Notes under the pieces: generated by a model
Told to the model about the DNA's origin: nothing
The model's database searches: none
Seen by the model: the letters and a program-made list of their open reading frames with translations, nothing else
Translations under genes and position numbers: made by a program
Part shown: positions 28,296 through 38,089 of the stretch, piece by piece
Layout: the number at the start of each line of letters is the position of its first letter
Numbering within the stretch: position 1 is the first letter of the stretch
Assembly (NCBI GenBank): GCA_943787295.1
Contig: CALSLW010000001.1
Span: 1 to 64,000 of the forward strand
DNA from: an uncultured Flavobacteriaceae bacterium
Lineage (GTDB): Bacteria; Bacteroidota; Bacteroidia; Flavobacteriales; Flavobacteriaceae
Direction of reading: 5' to 3'
DNA length: 64,000 bases

Positions 28296-28589
28296 CCTAA
28301 TTAGTTTTATTAAACTGTAAATGAGCACTAGCTTAGTTGAAGGGCGTTCAAAATGATTGATGGAAAGAAGCACTGAAGGTTTAATTTCGTCTAGAGCGTT
28401 TGGAGATTCCCTGCTTTTTTATAAAATTTCTATGCCACTTATTGCTAGTCTGCTAAGGGCGATTATAGCCTTTTGGCTTGCCCTCTAAACCTATCCTTCT
28501 TTCTAGGGAAAATCACCCTTGAATAAAAAGAGACAATTCGGTTATAAGTCAATAATATACCGTTATCTTTGCGGCTGTAAAAATCACGC
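28296..28589. other. Intergenic gap before typA
   Basis: About 294 bases with no convincing gene on either strand. The only support I see is the typA promoter near its right end. An open minus-strand frame crosses it into typA and is a shadow. Confidence 0.5.
28564..28571 (+). promoter_or_regulatory. -7 element of typA
   Basis: TATCTTTG fits TAnnTTTG and lies 18 bases before the typA ATG. A weak -33 match (TTCG at 28537-28540) is 23 bases upstream. The leader would be only about 10 bases. Confidence 0.55.
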
Positions 28590-30395
28590 ATGAGTACTAT
28601 TAAAAACATTGCCATTATCGCACACGTTGACCACGGTAAAACCACTTTAGTTGACAAAATAATGCACCATTGTGAATTGTTTCGTACCAACGAAAACAAA
28701 GGGGACCTGATCTTGGACAACAATGATTTAGAACGCGAACGCGGGATTACCATTCTATCTAAAAACATTTCGGTGATCTATAAGGACACCAAAATTAATA
28801 TCATTGACACCCCTGGTCACGCAGATTTTGGGGGAGAAGTAGAACGTGTATTAAACATGGCAGACGGCGTTTTACTCCTTGTGGATGCCTTTGAAGGCCC
28901 CATGCCACAGACCCGTTTTGTACTACAAAAGGCGATTGACTTAAAGTTAAAGCCGATTGTAGTAGTCAACAAAGTAGACAAAGAAAACTGTACCCCAGAA
29001 GAGGTACACGAATCTGTTTTTGACTTAATGTTTGAATTAGGAGCAGAAGAGTGGCAATTAGATTTCCCTACCGTTTATGGCTCTGCCAAAAACAACTGGA
29101 TGAGCCACGATTGGAAAGAGCAAACCGATTCAGTGGAGCCTTTATTAGACATGGTACTAGAGCATGTCCCTAGTCCAAAGATTGAAGAAGGAACTCCACA
29201 GATGTTGATTACTTCTTTAGACTTTTCCTCTTACACAGGTCGTATCGCCATTGGGCGTTTACAGCGCGGACAATTAAAGCCTGGGATGCAAGTTGCTTTA
29301 GTGAATCGCGATGGAGACATTTCAAAACAACGCATCAAAGAGCTCAACCTATTTGACGGATTGGGACGTAAAAAAGTAGAAGAGGTCAATGCTGGAGATA
29401 TCTGTGCTGTAATTGGCTTAGAACAATTTGAAATTGGGGATACCCTTGCTGATGCAGAAAACCCAGAGGCATTGCCTACTATTGCAATCGACGAGCCTAC
29501 CATGAGTATGTTGTTTACCATTAACGATTCTCCTTTCTTTGGGAAGGATGGAAAGTTTGTAACTTCTCGACACATCAAAGATCGTTTAGAAAAAGAATTA
29601 GAACGCAACCTAGCCATGCGCTTACAAGAAACCGGCTCTGCAGATAAGTTTATTGTCTTTGGTCGTGGGGTATTACACCTTTCGGTTTTAATTGAAACCA
29701 TGCGACGCGAAGGCTATGAATTACAAATCGGGCAACCACAGGTAATCATCAAAGAAATCGACGGCGTTAAACACGAACCTATCGAGGAATTAACCATTGA
29801 CTTACCAGAAAATGTTTCTGGAAAAGCCATCGAAATGGTGACTTTAAGAAAAGGAGAGATGTTAAGTATGTCACCAAAAGGGGAACGCATGGTATGTGAA
29901 TTTATCGTGCCTTCTAGAGGGATCATTGGGTTGAGAAACCAATTGCTTACCGCCACGGCTGGAGAAGCAATTATGAACCACCGCTTTAAAGAATTCGCTC
30001 CTTACAAAGGAGAAATTCCTGGACGTATCAACGGCTCTCTAATTTCAATGGAAAAAGGAAATGCGATTCCTTACTCTCTAGACAAATTACAAGAACGCGG
30101 AAAATTCTTTGTTGCACCAAACGAGGAAGTTTACACCGGACAAGTAATCGGAGAAAACTCTCGTGGAGATGATATGGTGGTCAATGTGACCAAAACCAAA
30201 AAGTTATCGAATGTTCGTGCCTCTGGTTCAGACGACAAGGTGAAGCTTGCTCCACCGATCAAGTTTTCATTAGAAGAAGCCCTAGAATACATTCAAGGCG
30301 ATGAATATGTCGAGGTTACACCTAATCACTTACGCCTGCGTAAAGTGTTCTTAGATGAAAACGAACGTAAACGTCAAGCGTCTAAAGTGGGGTAG
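28590..30395 (+). CDS. typA: GTP-binding protein TypA/BipA
   Basis: 601 residues, full length for this translational GTPase. G1 is AHVDHGKTT, G2 lies around RERGITI, G3 is DTPGHAD and G4 is NKVDK. Domain II, an EF-G-like domain V (EPTMSMLFTINDSPF, EPIEELTIDLPENVSGK) and the BipA C-terminal domain (GEEVYTGQ-like NEEVYTGQVIGEN) follow. It binds ribosomes and aids 50S assembly and stress or cold growth. It is a single-gene unit with its own promoter, converging on a small minus-strand frame 7 bases away. Confidence 0.97.
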   Translation: MSTIKNIAIIAHVDHGKTTLVDKIMHHCELFRTNENKGDLILDNNDLERERGITILSKNISVIYKDTKINIIDTPGHADFGGEVERVLNMADGVLLLVDAFEGPMPQTRFVLQKAIDLKLKPIVVVNKVDKENCTPEEVHESVFDLMFELGAEEWQLDFPTVYGSAKNNWMSHDWKEQTDSVEPLLDMVLEHVPSPKIEEGTPQMLITSLDFSSYTGRIAIGRLQRGQLKPGMQVALVNRDGDISKQRIKELNLFDGLGRKKVEEVNAGDICAVIGLEQFEIGDTLADAENPEALPTIAIDEPTMSMLFTINDSPFFGKDGKFVTSRHIKDRLEKELERNLAMRLQETGSADKFIVFGRGVLHLSVLIETMRREGYELQIGQPQVIIKEIDGVKHEPIEELTIDLPENVSGKAIEMVTLRKGEMLSMSPKGERMVCEFIVPSRGIIGLRNQLLTATAGEAIMNHRFKEFAPYKGEIPGRINGSLISMEKGNAIPYSLDKLQERGKFFVAPNEEVYTGQVIGENSRGDDMVVNVTKTKKLSNVRASGSDDKVKLAPPIKFSLEEALEYIQGDEYVEVTPNHLRLRKVFLDENERKRQASKVG

Positions 30396-30402
30396 CATAT
30401 CG

Positions 30403-30651
30403 CTATCGAGCAACAGATTCTAATTGCTCTTTATAATCCACTATTCTCGAATGGGCGGTTCCGTCGATCAACAGGATCACAATCATCATCGCAATGGTGG
30501 TGATACAACTGGCACGCCATACGGGCTTATCCATAAAGATTATTAGTACAGAAGCGATGATCATAATCGCAGGAATCGCTTTAAAGACAATGGTATTGTA
30601 TTCCTTTAAAGTACTTTCAATACGGTCAAATTCTGAAGCGATAAAGGCCGC
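30403..30651 (-). CDS. Small two-helix membrane protein frame following ftsE, no clear start codon
   Basis: An open frame of 82 codons directly after the ftsE TAG and in the same frame. The first in-frame ATG is at 30564 and would give 53 aa. The codons before that ATG still look coding (SEFDRIESTLKEYNTIVFKA). Two hydrophobic helices (IPAIMIIASVLIIFM, ITTIAMMIVILLID) and a charged tail follow. The real start may be a rare ATT or ATC, or the protein may be made by read-through of the ftsE stop, or its start may have been lost. I do not recognise a family. Confidence 0.45.
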   Translation of the reverse strand, partial: AAFIASEFDRIESTLKEYNTIVFKAIPAIMIIASVLIIFMDKPVWRASCITTIAMMIVILLIDGTAHSRIVDYKEQLESVAR

Positions 30652-31338
30652 CTAATACGGCTTCTTTTGCACGACCTCATAGACAGCACCTTCATCACAG
30701 CGCAAGATTTTCCCCGGGAATTTGACGATCATATTGTAATCGTGAGTGGCCATTAAAACGGTCATACCTTGCTGGTGGAGTTTTTGAAACACCTCCATGA
30801 TTTCTAGGCTGGTTTGTGGGTCTAGGTTTCCAGTGGGTTCGTCTGCGATAATAATTTCTGGAGTATTGAGTAGGGCGCGGGCAATGGCAACGCGCTGTTG
30901 TTCTCCGCCAGAGAGTTCAAAGGGGTGTTTTTGTTCAATGCTTTCCATGCCTACTTCGCTTAGCACTTCCTGGATGCGCTCCTTGATTTTGGCCTTGTCT
31001 TTCCAGCCGGTAGCCTTGAGAACAAAATTCAAATTATCAAAAACGGTACGGTCGGGGAGTAGCTTAAAATCCTGGAAGACAACCCCCAACTTTCGTCTTA
31101 AAAACGGAATGTCTTTTTGGCGAATGCCATTTAAATCATAGCCTACAATCCCGCCTTGCCCTTCTTGCAGGGGTAAATCGGCATAAAGGGTTTTGATCAA
31201 ACTACTTTTTCCAGTGCCAGTTTTTCCAATCAAAAAAACAAAGTCTCCTGCCTGCACCTCGATGTCCACTTGGCTTAAAATACATTGTTTGTTTTGAAAA
31301 ATATTGGCTTCTTGTAATTGAACAATCGGTGCTCCCAC
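30652..31338 (-). CDS. ftsE: Cell-division ATP-binding protein FtsE
   Basis: 228 residues. Walker A is GKTGTGKSS, the FtsE-like Q-loop is [16 protein letters not shown], the signature is [15 protein letters not shown] and Walker B is [22 protein letters not shown] is characteristic of FtsE against LolD-type ATPases. With FtsX it controls septal cell-wall hydrolases at the inner membrane. ftsX is not adjacent here, which is common in this phylum. The TAG stop is followed in frame by a small membrane-protein ORF. It is divergent from the TPR gene. Confidence 0.88.
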   Translation of the reverse strand: MGAPIVQLQEANIFQNKQCILSQVDIEVQAGDFVFLIGKTGTGKSSLIKTLYADLPLQEGQGGIVGYDLNGIRQKDIPFLRRKLGVVFQDFKLLPDRTVFDNLNFVLKATGWKDKAKIKERIQEVLSEVGMESIEQKHPFELSGGEQQRVAIARALLNTPEIIIADEPTGNLDPQTSLEIMEVFQKLHQQGMTVLMATHDYNMIVKFPGKILRCDEGAVYEVVQKKPY

Positions 31339-31490
31339 GGTATAGAAATATATGATTTGACACTAAAGGTACTATTTCTCGCTTCACGGTAAAAAGTCCT
31401 CTTGTATTTTGTTGATAATTTTTATACGTTATCCCAATATCCTGCGTTTATAATAAGAGTAGAATTCTTAAATTTAGGAAGATAAAATTG

Positions 31491-34400
31491 ATGAGAACCC
31501 CCTCGCTTTTAACGGTCTTGTTTTGTTTGGCTTTATCCTTGTTTAAGGGGACAGCCCAGCAGGGATGGGAGTCGAGTGCATTGACTTCTGCAGAGTATTA
31601 TTTTGCGGCTAAAGCCTTTGGACCTGCGGCCCAGTATTATCAAATTCAACCCTATTACCCCAGCCTTGCAAGCAGTCATGATGCCGCTGATTTTTACACC
31701 CTGGCGTCTGCCTTGCGTTTAAACACCGCTGGCGCAGAGAAGATGCTAACGGCTTATATGGTTGATCATCCCACCAGTTATTTGACCGAGACCGCCTTCT
31801 TTGATGCCGCTAATTTCTACTTTAACCGCGGTCGTTATTCTTATGCCTTAAAATGGTACAGTAAAATAAGCGAAAGAGAAGTGGCCAAAGTGCAGCGTCC
31901 AGAGTATAACTTTAACAAAGGCTATACTTACTTTGCGTCTAAGCGATACAAGAAGGCAAAGCCATTGTTTGATAAGGTCAAAGAGCTTCCCGCTTATCAG
32001 TCAGATGCGAATTACTATTTGGGTTATATCGCTTATCAATTAGAAGATTTTGAGGAGGCCAACCGCAACTTTGACAAGCTCAACAACAGTAGTGACGACA
32101 ATACAATAGGCTATTTTCAAGCCGATATGAACTTTAAATTAGGGCGTTTTGATCAAGCAATTCTTTTGGCGAAGCCTAGTTTAAAAGGCGCAGACGAAAA
32201 AGAAACTTCTGAGTTGTCAAAGATCATAGGCGAAAGCTATTTTAACTTAAAAGATTACCGTTCTGCCTTGCCCTTTTTAATTGCCTATAAAGGCAAAAGA
32301 GGGAAGTGGAACAATACCGACTATTATCAATTGGGCTACACGCACTATCGCGTTAATGAGTACGAGAATGCCATTGCACAATTCAATAAGATCATCAATG
32401 GAAAAAATGCGGTCGCTCAAAACGCTTATTATCACCTCGCCGATAGTTATTTACAAACAGACCAAAAAACAGCGGCACTAAATGCCTTTAAACGTGCCGC
32501 AGAAATGAAATTTGACGCCATAATAGCAGAAGATGCACTCTTGAATTATGCCCGCTTGAGCTATGAAATCGGGAATTCTTATGAAAGCCCTTCTGCTGTA
32601 TTGCAACGCTTTGTAGCCACTTACCCTAAAAACACAGCCGTCAACGAGATCGAAGAACTCTTGTTAGACTCTTATGTCAACTCTCAAAACTTTGATGCAG
32701 CCCTTGCTTTACTCGATAAATTTTCTTCCAGCGATTATGACGAGGCGAGACAAATTGTCTCCTATTTAAAAGCAACTTCTTTGTACAAAAGCGGACAATT
32801 CGCTGCTGCCATTGAATATTATACTGCTGCGATAAAAGCCTTTAAAAACCCGCTAATCATTGCGAATGCTACCTACTGGCAAGCCCAGGCATACTTTGAG
32901 CTAAAAGAATACACCCTTGCGCTTGAGCTTTTTCAGGAGGCAAAACCTTTGCCAAAGTTTTCAAGCTTAGATGCAGCAAAAACCATAGACTATCACAGCG
33001 GTTATTGTTATTTTCAATTAAAGAATTATCCCGCGGCCATTACTGCCTTTGAAAGCTTCCTGCAACAGGCACAAACGGTAAAATACGAACGCGATGCCCG
33101 CCTTAGATTAGGGGATAGCCACTTTGTTTTAAAAGCCTATTGGCCCGCCATGGATCAATACGAAAAAGTGAGAACCCTCGCCCCACAAAGAGCGGGTTAT
33201 GCCATGTATCAACAAGCCTTGAGCTATGGTTTTGTCAATCGGTTAGAACAAAAAATTGAGTTGCTAAAAGCCCTAATCGCGCAATTCCCCAGTTCTTCTC
33301 TTGTCGATGATTGTCAATATGAACTGGCCTTGTCCTACACCAAAAAAGGTGATAATGAAGCAGCCATCACAGCCTATGATGTGATTATTAGGCAAGCCAA
33401 AGAAAGCCCCTACCGCTCAAAAGCCCTCTTAAATAAAGGTTTGATTCAATACAATAACGGAGCGTCAGCGCTGGCAGAAAGTACGTTAAAAGATTTAGTC
33501 CAGTCTTACCCTAATGAAGCACTGGCGCAACAGGCTTTACAGACTGTTAAAGAGATCGCCATTGAAGAAAATACGGTAGCAGATTTTTCTGCTTGGTTAA
33601 AAGAGATAGAGATGGCTTCTATTCCAGATTTGCAATTGGAAAAAGCTGCCTTTGACGCCATCGAAAGATTGCTCAACGACGGAAAAAAGAAAGCCTTAAA
33701 ACGCGCCTTAGAAAGCTATTTAGAAAAATACAGCAGTGGAGGGAATAGCCTTCGTGCATCCTTCTTATTAGCAGAAATCGCTTTTGAAGAAGAAAAATGG
33801 GGCGAAGCAAGTTTGTATTATGACAAGGTCATACAAGCTCCCCTTAACGAATATTCTGAACAGGCCTTAGTGCGCATCACCCAGGCTTTAGTTCAGCTAG
33901 AGGAAAAGGAAAAGGCGTTGTCTTTTTGGCAAAAATTAGAGTCCATTGCGCAGTATGACGAAAACAAGCGCTACGCACAATTCAATCTAATGCAATACTA
34001 TTTTGAAGAACAATCCCTTGAAGATGCGATCGCTTATGCCGAAAAAATCTTAGCCCTTACAGAACTAGAAGAGAGAGTGAAATGGGATGCCTATTACATT
34101 TTAGCAAAAGCTGCCCAAGAAAGAAAAGATGTGCCAAAAGCGACAAAAGCTTTTAAGGCGCTAGAGAAAGCTCCGCAAGGAGAACGCGCAGTCGAAGCCT
34201 TGTACTTTGACGCTTTGCAAAAACACAATGATCTAAAATTTGCGGCTTCAAATAAAGTCATCGAAAACATCGCGCAAAATTATGGCGGCTACCCCAGTTG
34301 GGGAGCAAAGAGCTTGTTATTGATGTCAAAGAACTTTTATCAACTAGATGATGCTTTTCAAGCGACCTATATCTTAGAATCCATTTTAGAGAACTTTAGC

Positions 34401-34508
34401 CAGTTTCCAGTAGTGATTCAAGAAGCAAAAAAAGATTTAGAAAACATAAAAACAGTCGAAGCGAAAAACAATGCTTCGATTGATCTAGAAACCTCTTCAA
34501 ATGAATAG
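31491..34508 (+). CDS. Large TPR-repeat periplasmic protein
   Basis: About 1005 residues. An N-terminal signal (LLTVLFCLALSLFKGTAQ) is followed by roughly twenty tetratricopeptide-type repeats over the whole length (FNKGYTYFASKRYKKAKPLF, YWQAQAYFELKEYTLALELF). There is no enzyme domain. TPR solenoids act as protein scaffolds. Its last codons overlap the ATG of the next gene, an outer-membrane beta-barrel, by 8 bases, which suggests coupled translation and a shared complex in the envelope. ATG 31491 is preferred over the adjacent TTG 31488. Function is unknown. Confidence 0.85.
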   Translation: MRTPSLLTVLFCLALSLFKGTAQQGWESSALTSAEYYFAAKAFGPAAQYYQIQPYYPSLASSHDAADFYTLASALRLNTAGAEKMLTAYMVDHPTSYLTETAFFDAANFYFNRGRYSYALKWYSKISEREVAKVQRPEYNFNKGYTYFASKRYKKAKPLFDKVKELPAYQSDANYYLGYIAYQLEDFEEANRNFDKLNNSSDDNTIGYFQADMNFKLGRFDQAILLAKPSLKGADEKETSELSKIIGESYFNLKDYRSALPFLIAYKGKRGKWNNTDYYQLGYTHYRVNEYENAIAQFNKIINGKNAVAQNAYYHLADSYLQTDQKTAALNAFKRAAEMKFDAIIAEDALLNYARLSYEIGNSYESPSAVLQRFVATYPKNTAVNEIEELLLDSYVNSQNFDAALALLDKFSSSDYDEARQIVSYLKATSLYKSGQFAAAIEYYTAAIKAFKNPLIIANATYWQAQAYFELKEYTLALELFQEAKPLPKFSSLDAAKTIDYHSGYCYFQLKNYPAAITAFESFLQQAQTVKYERDARLRLGDSHFVLKAYWPAMDQYEKVRTLAPQRAGYAMYQQALSYGFVNRLEQKIELLKALIAQFPSSSLVDDCQYELALSYTKKGDNEAAITAYDVIIRQAKESPYRSKALLNKGLIQYNNGASALAESTLKDLVQSYPNEALAQQALQTVKEIAIEENTVADFSAWLKEIEMASIPDLQLEKAAFDAIERLLNDGKKKALKRALESYLEKYSSGGNSLRASFLLAEIAFEEEKWGEASLYYDKVIQAPLNEYSEQALVRITQALVQLEEKEKALSFWQKLESIAQYDENKRYAQFNLMQYYFEEQSLEDAIAYAEKILALTELEERVKWDAYYILAKAAQERKDVPKATKAFKALEKAPQGERAVEALYFDALQKHNDLKFAASNKVIENIAQNYGGYPSWGAKSLLLMSKNFYQLDDAFQATYILESILENFSQFPVVIQEAKKDLENIKTVEAKNNASIDLETSSNE

Positions 34509-36264
34509 ATTAAAGTACTTGTTGGCTTGCCTTCTCTTTTCAGCTGTTGCTCTAGGGCAAGATGAAAAAGAAGATCTAGGGATCCAAGAGGTTACAGTGA
34601 TCAAGTCTTACACCCCCAGTTTGCAAGATGTTTTTAAAATAAGAGAAAGCCCTGCAACCATTGACTCAATTGTCGCTCCTAAAAAGGGGGTTGAGTACAG
34701 TATTTTTTCGGTTCCTGTGGCCTCAACTTTTATCCCTTCTAAAGGCAGTGCAAGAAAATTAAAATCCAAAAAACAAAAACCACAATTCAATTCTGGCGGG
34801 AGCCTCGGTTTTGGGAATTTTAATCAATTGTTGTTTGAGTACAACACTAACTTCAATATCGATCGCCGTCAAAAAATTGATTGGATGGCTTATTTCAACG
34901 GTTTTTTAAAACCCTTAGAAGAGGTGCAACTCGATAGCAAACAAAGTAATTTGTTGTTAAATGTATCGCATCAATATGCAACCACTAAGCGCAATTCATT
35001 TTCCCAAATCAATTTTCGCCAACACCGACAATCTTTCTATGGGTTACGCAACCCTTTAGAAGATGATTTTATCTTGGCGCAAATTCAGCCACAACAAAAC
35101 CTTAATTACCTCTCTGTAAGTTCTGCATGGCAGTGGTATAATCCAGTGGTAAAACGCCTTTCTTTAGATTCTTATTTGACAACAGATGCTTTTGGAACAT
35201 CAGAAATTGAAGTAGATTTTTCTTCAAAATTTCAAGTCTTGTGGGGTGGTGTAGCCATTTCTATGTTGCCAGAAGTAAGCTTCCTTTCAGCTTCCTTTAA
35301 AGAAGATTTTTATACCCGCGAGGCGGTAGAATATAGCGCTGGAAACGCTAGGCTATCTATTTTCGCAAGTAAAATAAATGGCAACTTCAAGTTTAAAGTA
35401 GGAGCAAAAGCCGTTATGGGAATAGGGGATGAGTTCGAAGAAAACAACTTCTTTCTTTATCCAGAATTTGCCTTGTCTTATCGACCACAAAAAGGAAACT
35501 TTGCACCCTTCTTAAATTTAACCGGAACCTTACAGCAAAATAGTTTTAGGTCTTTTACTCACGCAAATCCTTATGTTGCCCCAGCAATTCAATTGCAAGC
35601 CTCGAATATTCCTTATCAAGCTCAGTTGGGAACACGCTCAAAATTTGCTGCAGGCTGGGAGTTTCAATGGAACTTGTTTTATGAGCAGAATAAAAAGCAA
35701 CCCCTCTACCAAAACTTAGGTATCGATATGGATCGATTGAATATAGTGTCCTATCGTTATGCGAATGCCTTTGAGGTTGTTTATGCGAATTTGCACAAAG
35801 TAGGCGTTGAAGCACAATTAGGCGCAGCCTTTAAAAATGGAGGTAGATTACAGTTTAAGGCGCGTTATGCCGACTTTTCTTTTGACAATGTAAACGAAGA
35901 CACGCCCATTTTTCAGCAAACAGCATTTAACCTTCCGCAGCTATCTGTTCATTTTAATGGAACTTTTAAGCTAGGGCAAAAGTTTTATCTACAATGGTAT
36001 TTAAAGCATATCGGTCAAAGGAAAAACGCATTTAAAGATAATTTCTTAGGACAAGATTTAAGCAATGCCCCTGTGTTGCTTGAAGATCTCAATGCTTTTA
36101 CGCAATTAGACCTCAATCTGCAGTATCAATTAAACGAGCGATGGGAAGTCTTTATTAAGGGAAAAAACATGCTAAATGAAAGCCTTTATCAATGGTCGAA
36201 TTATCCAGTTTATGGGACACAAATCTTGTTTGGTGGGAGATATAATTTTGATCTTGCTTTTTAA
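34501..36264 (+). CDS. Outer-membrane beta-barrel, TonB-receptor-like without a plug
   Basis: 587 residues. A signal peptide (LLACLLFSAVALGQ) is followed by EEDLGIQEVTVIKSYTP-like sequence resembling a TonB box and a short linker. It then goes straight to barrel strands with alternating aromatic residues, ending FGGRYNFDLAF with terminal Phe as in outer-membrane proteins. There is no room for a normal 130-residue plug, so it is a reduced TonB-dependent receptor or a structural barrel. The 8-base overlap with the upstream TPR gene points to a two-protein system. No substrate can be suggested. Confidence 0.75.
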   Translation: MNRLKYLLACLLFSAVALGQDEKEDLGIQEVTVIKSYTPSLQDVFKIRESPATIDSIVAPKKGVEYSIFSVPVASTFIPSKGSARKLKSKKQKPQFNSGGSLGFGNFNQLLFEYNTNFNIDRRQKIDWMAYFNGFLKPLEEVQLDSKQSNLLLNVSHQYATTKRNSFSQINFRQHRQSFYGLRNPLEDDFILAQIQPQQNLNYLSVSSAWQWYNPVVKRLSLDSYLTTDAFGTSEIEVDFSSKFQVLWGGVAISMLPEVSFLSASFKEDFYTREAVEYSAGNARLSIFASKINGNFKFKVGAKAVMGIGDEFEENNFFLYPEFALSYRPQKGNFAPFLNLTGTLQQNSFRSFTHANPYVAPAIQLQASNIPYQAQLGTRSKFAAGWEFQWNLFYEQNKKQPLYQNLGIDMDRLNIVSYRYANAFEVVYANLHKVGVEAQLGAAFKNGGRLQFKARYADFSFDNVNEDTPIFQQTAFNLPQLSVHFNGTFKLGQKFYLQWYLKHIGQRKNAFKDNFLGQDLSNAPVLLEDLNAFTQLDLNLQYQLNERWEVFIKGKNMLNESLYQWSNYPVYGTQILFGGRYNFDLAF

Positions 36265-36304
36265 TCTGTTCCTTTCTGTTATTTTTGTCTAGAAATTGTA
36301 CCAC

Positions 36305-37933
36305 ATGAAAAAAATATTTCCTCTTTTATTACTCACCATCTTTTTGGTTTCTTGTAATAATTACAACGCCGATTTTATCATCCACAATGCAAAAATCTAC
36401 ACCGTAAATGAAAACTTCGATGTAGCTTCTGCAGTAGTGGTAAAAGAGGGTAAGATCATCGCTGTAGGGCAAGAGGATTTAGTAGGTCAATTTAATGCAC
36501 CTGCGGTGCTTGACCTAAAAGGCTTGCCAGTTTATCCAGGCTTTATTGATGCGCATTGCCACTTTTATCAATTGGGCATGACCCAAGAGCAGGTGGATTT
36601 AAGAGGGTCAAAAAGTCTCGAAGAATTAGTGACTAGAATAAAAGAACACCAAGCAGAAGTAAATGACGATGTTATCCTGGGTCGTGGCTGGGATCAAAAC
36701 CTTTGGGAAGAAAAAGTATTCCCAACCAAAGAGGTGTTAGATAAAGCTTTTCCTGGGAAGTTAGTCATCTTAGAAAGGGTAGATGGGCACGCAGCATATG
36801 TAAGCAGTGCCGTACTTGAAAAAGCAAATATTAGCGCTGAAACCAAAGTAGAGGGAGGAGAAGTGATCTTAGTCGATGGAGTTCCTTCAGGAGTTTTAAT
36901 CGATAAAGCTTCTGATCTTGCCTATACCATTTTACCAGAGCCTTCAACAGATAAGAAAATTCGCGGCCTAAAAAAGGCAGAAGAACTTTCCTTTAAATAT
37001 GGACTTACAACAGTAGACGATGCAGGTTTAAATAGAGATGTTTTAGAATTAATTGACAGCCTTCACAAAACTGAGGATCTCAAGATTAGGGTGTATGGGA
37101 TGATTTCTAACAACGAAGAAAATCTAGCCTATTACTTAGATAAAGGAATCACCCAGACAGACAAATTAACCATACGTTCTGTTAAGGTTTATGCAGATGG
37201 CGCCTTAGGGAGTAGAGGGGCAGCCTTAAAAAAACCTTATTCTGATGCTAAAAACAGCACGGGTTTATTCTTAACGACTCCAGAAGAGATTGAGCGCCTC
37301 GCTTATCTATTAGCAGAGAAAGGCTTTCAAATGAATACCCACGCTATTGGGGATGCTGCGAACCAAGTTGTTTTAGATGCTTATGAAAAAGCATTAGCAA
37401 TAAGCCCAGATCCGCGCTGGAGAGTAGAACATGCTCAGGTAGTAGAAAAGCAAGACCTTGAAAAATTTGGACCTAAGGTGATTCCTTCTGTCCAACCCAC
37501 TCATGCTACCAGTGATATGGAATGGGCAGACGAGCGACTAGGGGAAGAAAGAGTGCAAACAGCCTATACCTTTAAGGAGCTGTTAGATTGGTCTGGAAAA
37601 ATAGCTTTAGGAACAGATTTCCCAGTGGAAAAAGTGAACCCTCTCTATACCTTTTACTCGGCAGTAGCCAGAAGAGATTCTGAAGGAAAACCATTGGGGG
37701 GCTATCAAATGGAAAATGCCTTAACCCGTTCTGAAGCTTTAAAGGGAATGACGCTATGGGCTGCACACGCTAATTTTGAAGAGCAACAAAAAGGAAGTAT
37801 TGAAGTGGGGAAAGTAGCCGATCTTATTCTTTTGACAGAGGATATTATGACCATTAATGAATCGGCCATTCTTTCTGCAGAAGTACTCGCGACTATTGTT
37901 GATGGTGATATAGTATATCAACGTAAAAAGTAA
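36305..37933 (+). CDS. Amidohydrolase-family lipoprotein (YtcJ-like)
   Basis: About 542 residues. The lipoprotein signal ends LLTIFLVSC. The metal-dependent hydrolase core follows, with GFIDAHCHF (HxH metal motif), WRVEHAQVV and ALGTDFPVE, as in amidohydrolase family 3 / YtcJ proteins. Such enzymes hydrolyse amide or related bonds in unknown substrates; here the protein is probably anchored in a periplasm-facing or outer membrane. ATG 36305 begins the signal peptide; the upstream TTG 36296 is unlikely. A short gap follows the barrel gene, so it may be co-transcribed. Confidence 0.88.
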   Translation: MKKIFPLLLLTIFLVSCNNYNADFIIHNAKIYTVNENFDVASAVVVKEGKIIAVGQEDLVGQFNAPAVLDLKGLPVYPGFIDAHCHFYQLGMTQEQVDLRGSKSLEELVTRIKEHQAEVNDDVILGRGWDQNLWEEKVFPTKEVLDKAFPGKLVILERVDGHAAYVSSAVLEKANISAETKVEGGEVILVDGVPSGVLIDKASDLAYTILPEPSTDKKIRGLKKAEELSFKYGLTTVDDAGLNRDVLELIDSLHKTEDLKIRVYGMISNNEENLAYYLDKGITQTDKLTIRSVKVYADGALGSRGAALKKPYSDAKNSTGLFLTTPEEIERLAYLLAEKGFQMNTHAIGDAANQVVLDAYEKALAISPDPRWRVEHAQVVEKQDLEKFGPKVIPSVQPTHATSDMEWADERLGEERVQTAYTFKELLDWSGKIALGTDFPVEKVNPLYTFYSAVARRDSEGKPLGGYQMENALTRSEALKGMTLWAAHANFEEQQKGSIEVGKVADLILLTEDIMTINESAILSAEVLATIVDGDIVYQRKK

Positions 37934-38042
37934 GGCGCTTTAAATCCTTAAGTGAAAACAGTGAAATTATTGTATTTGCTTTAATTTATCATATTTATTT
38001 TATATTTTGATTTAAAAAATAAACCATTTTTACTTTATTTGG

Positions 38043-38072
38043 TTGATAATTAAAATACACACCATAGATTTG
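38043..38072 (+). promoter_or_regulatory. Promoter of asnB
   Basis: TTG at 38043-38045, then 19 bases, then TAGATTTG at 38065-38072, matching the Bacteroidota consensus. The ATG follows 17 bases after the -7 element. Confidence 0.7.
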
Positions 38073-38089
38073 TTGTAAAATAATAAACT

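Noticed and set aside
29231-29701. 156-codon minus-strand frame inside typA
   Set aside because: It lies wholly antisense to a full-length conserved GTPase; a shadow frame.
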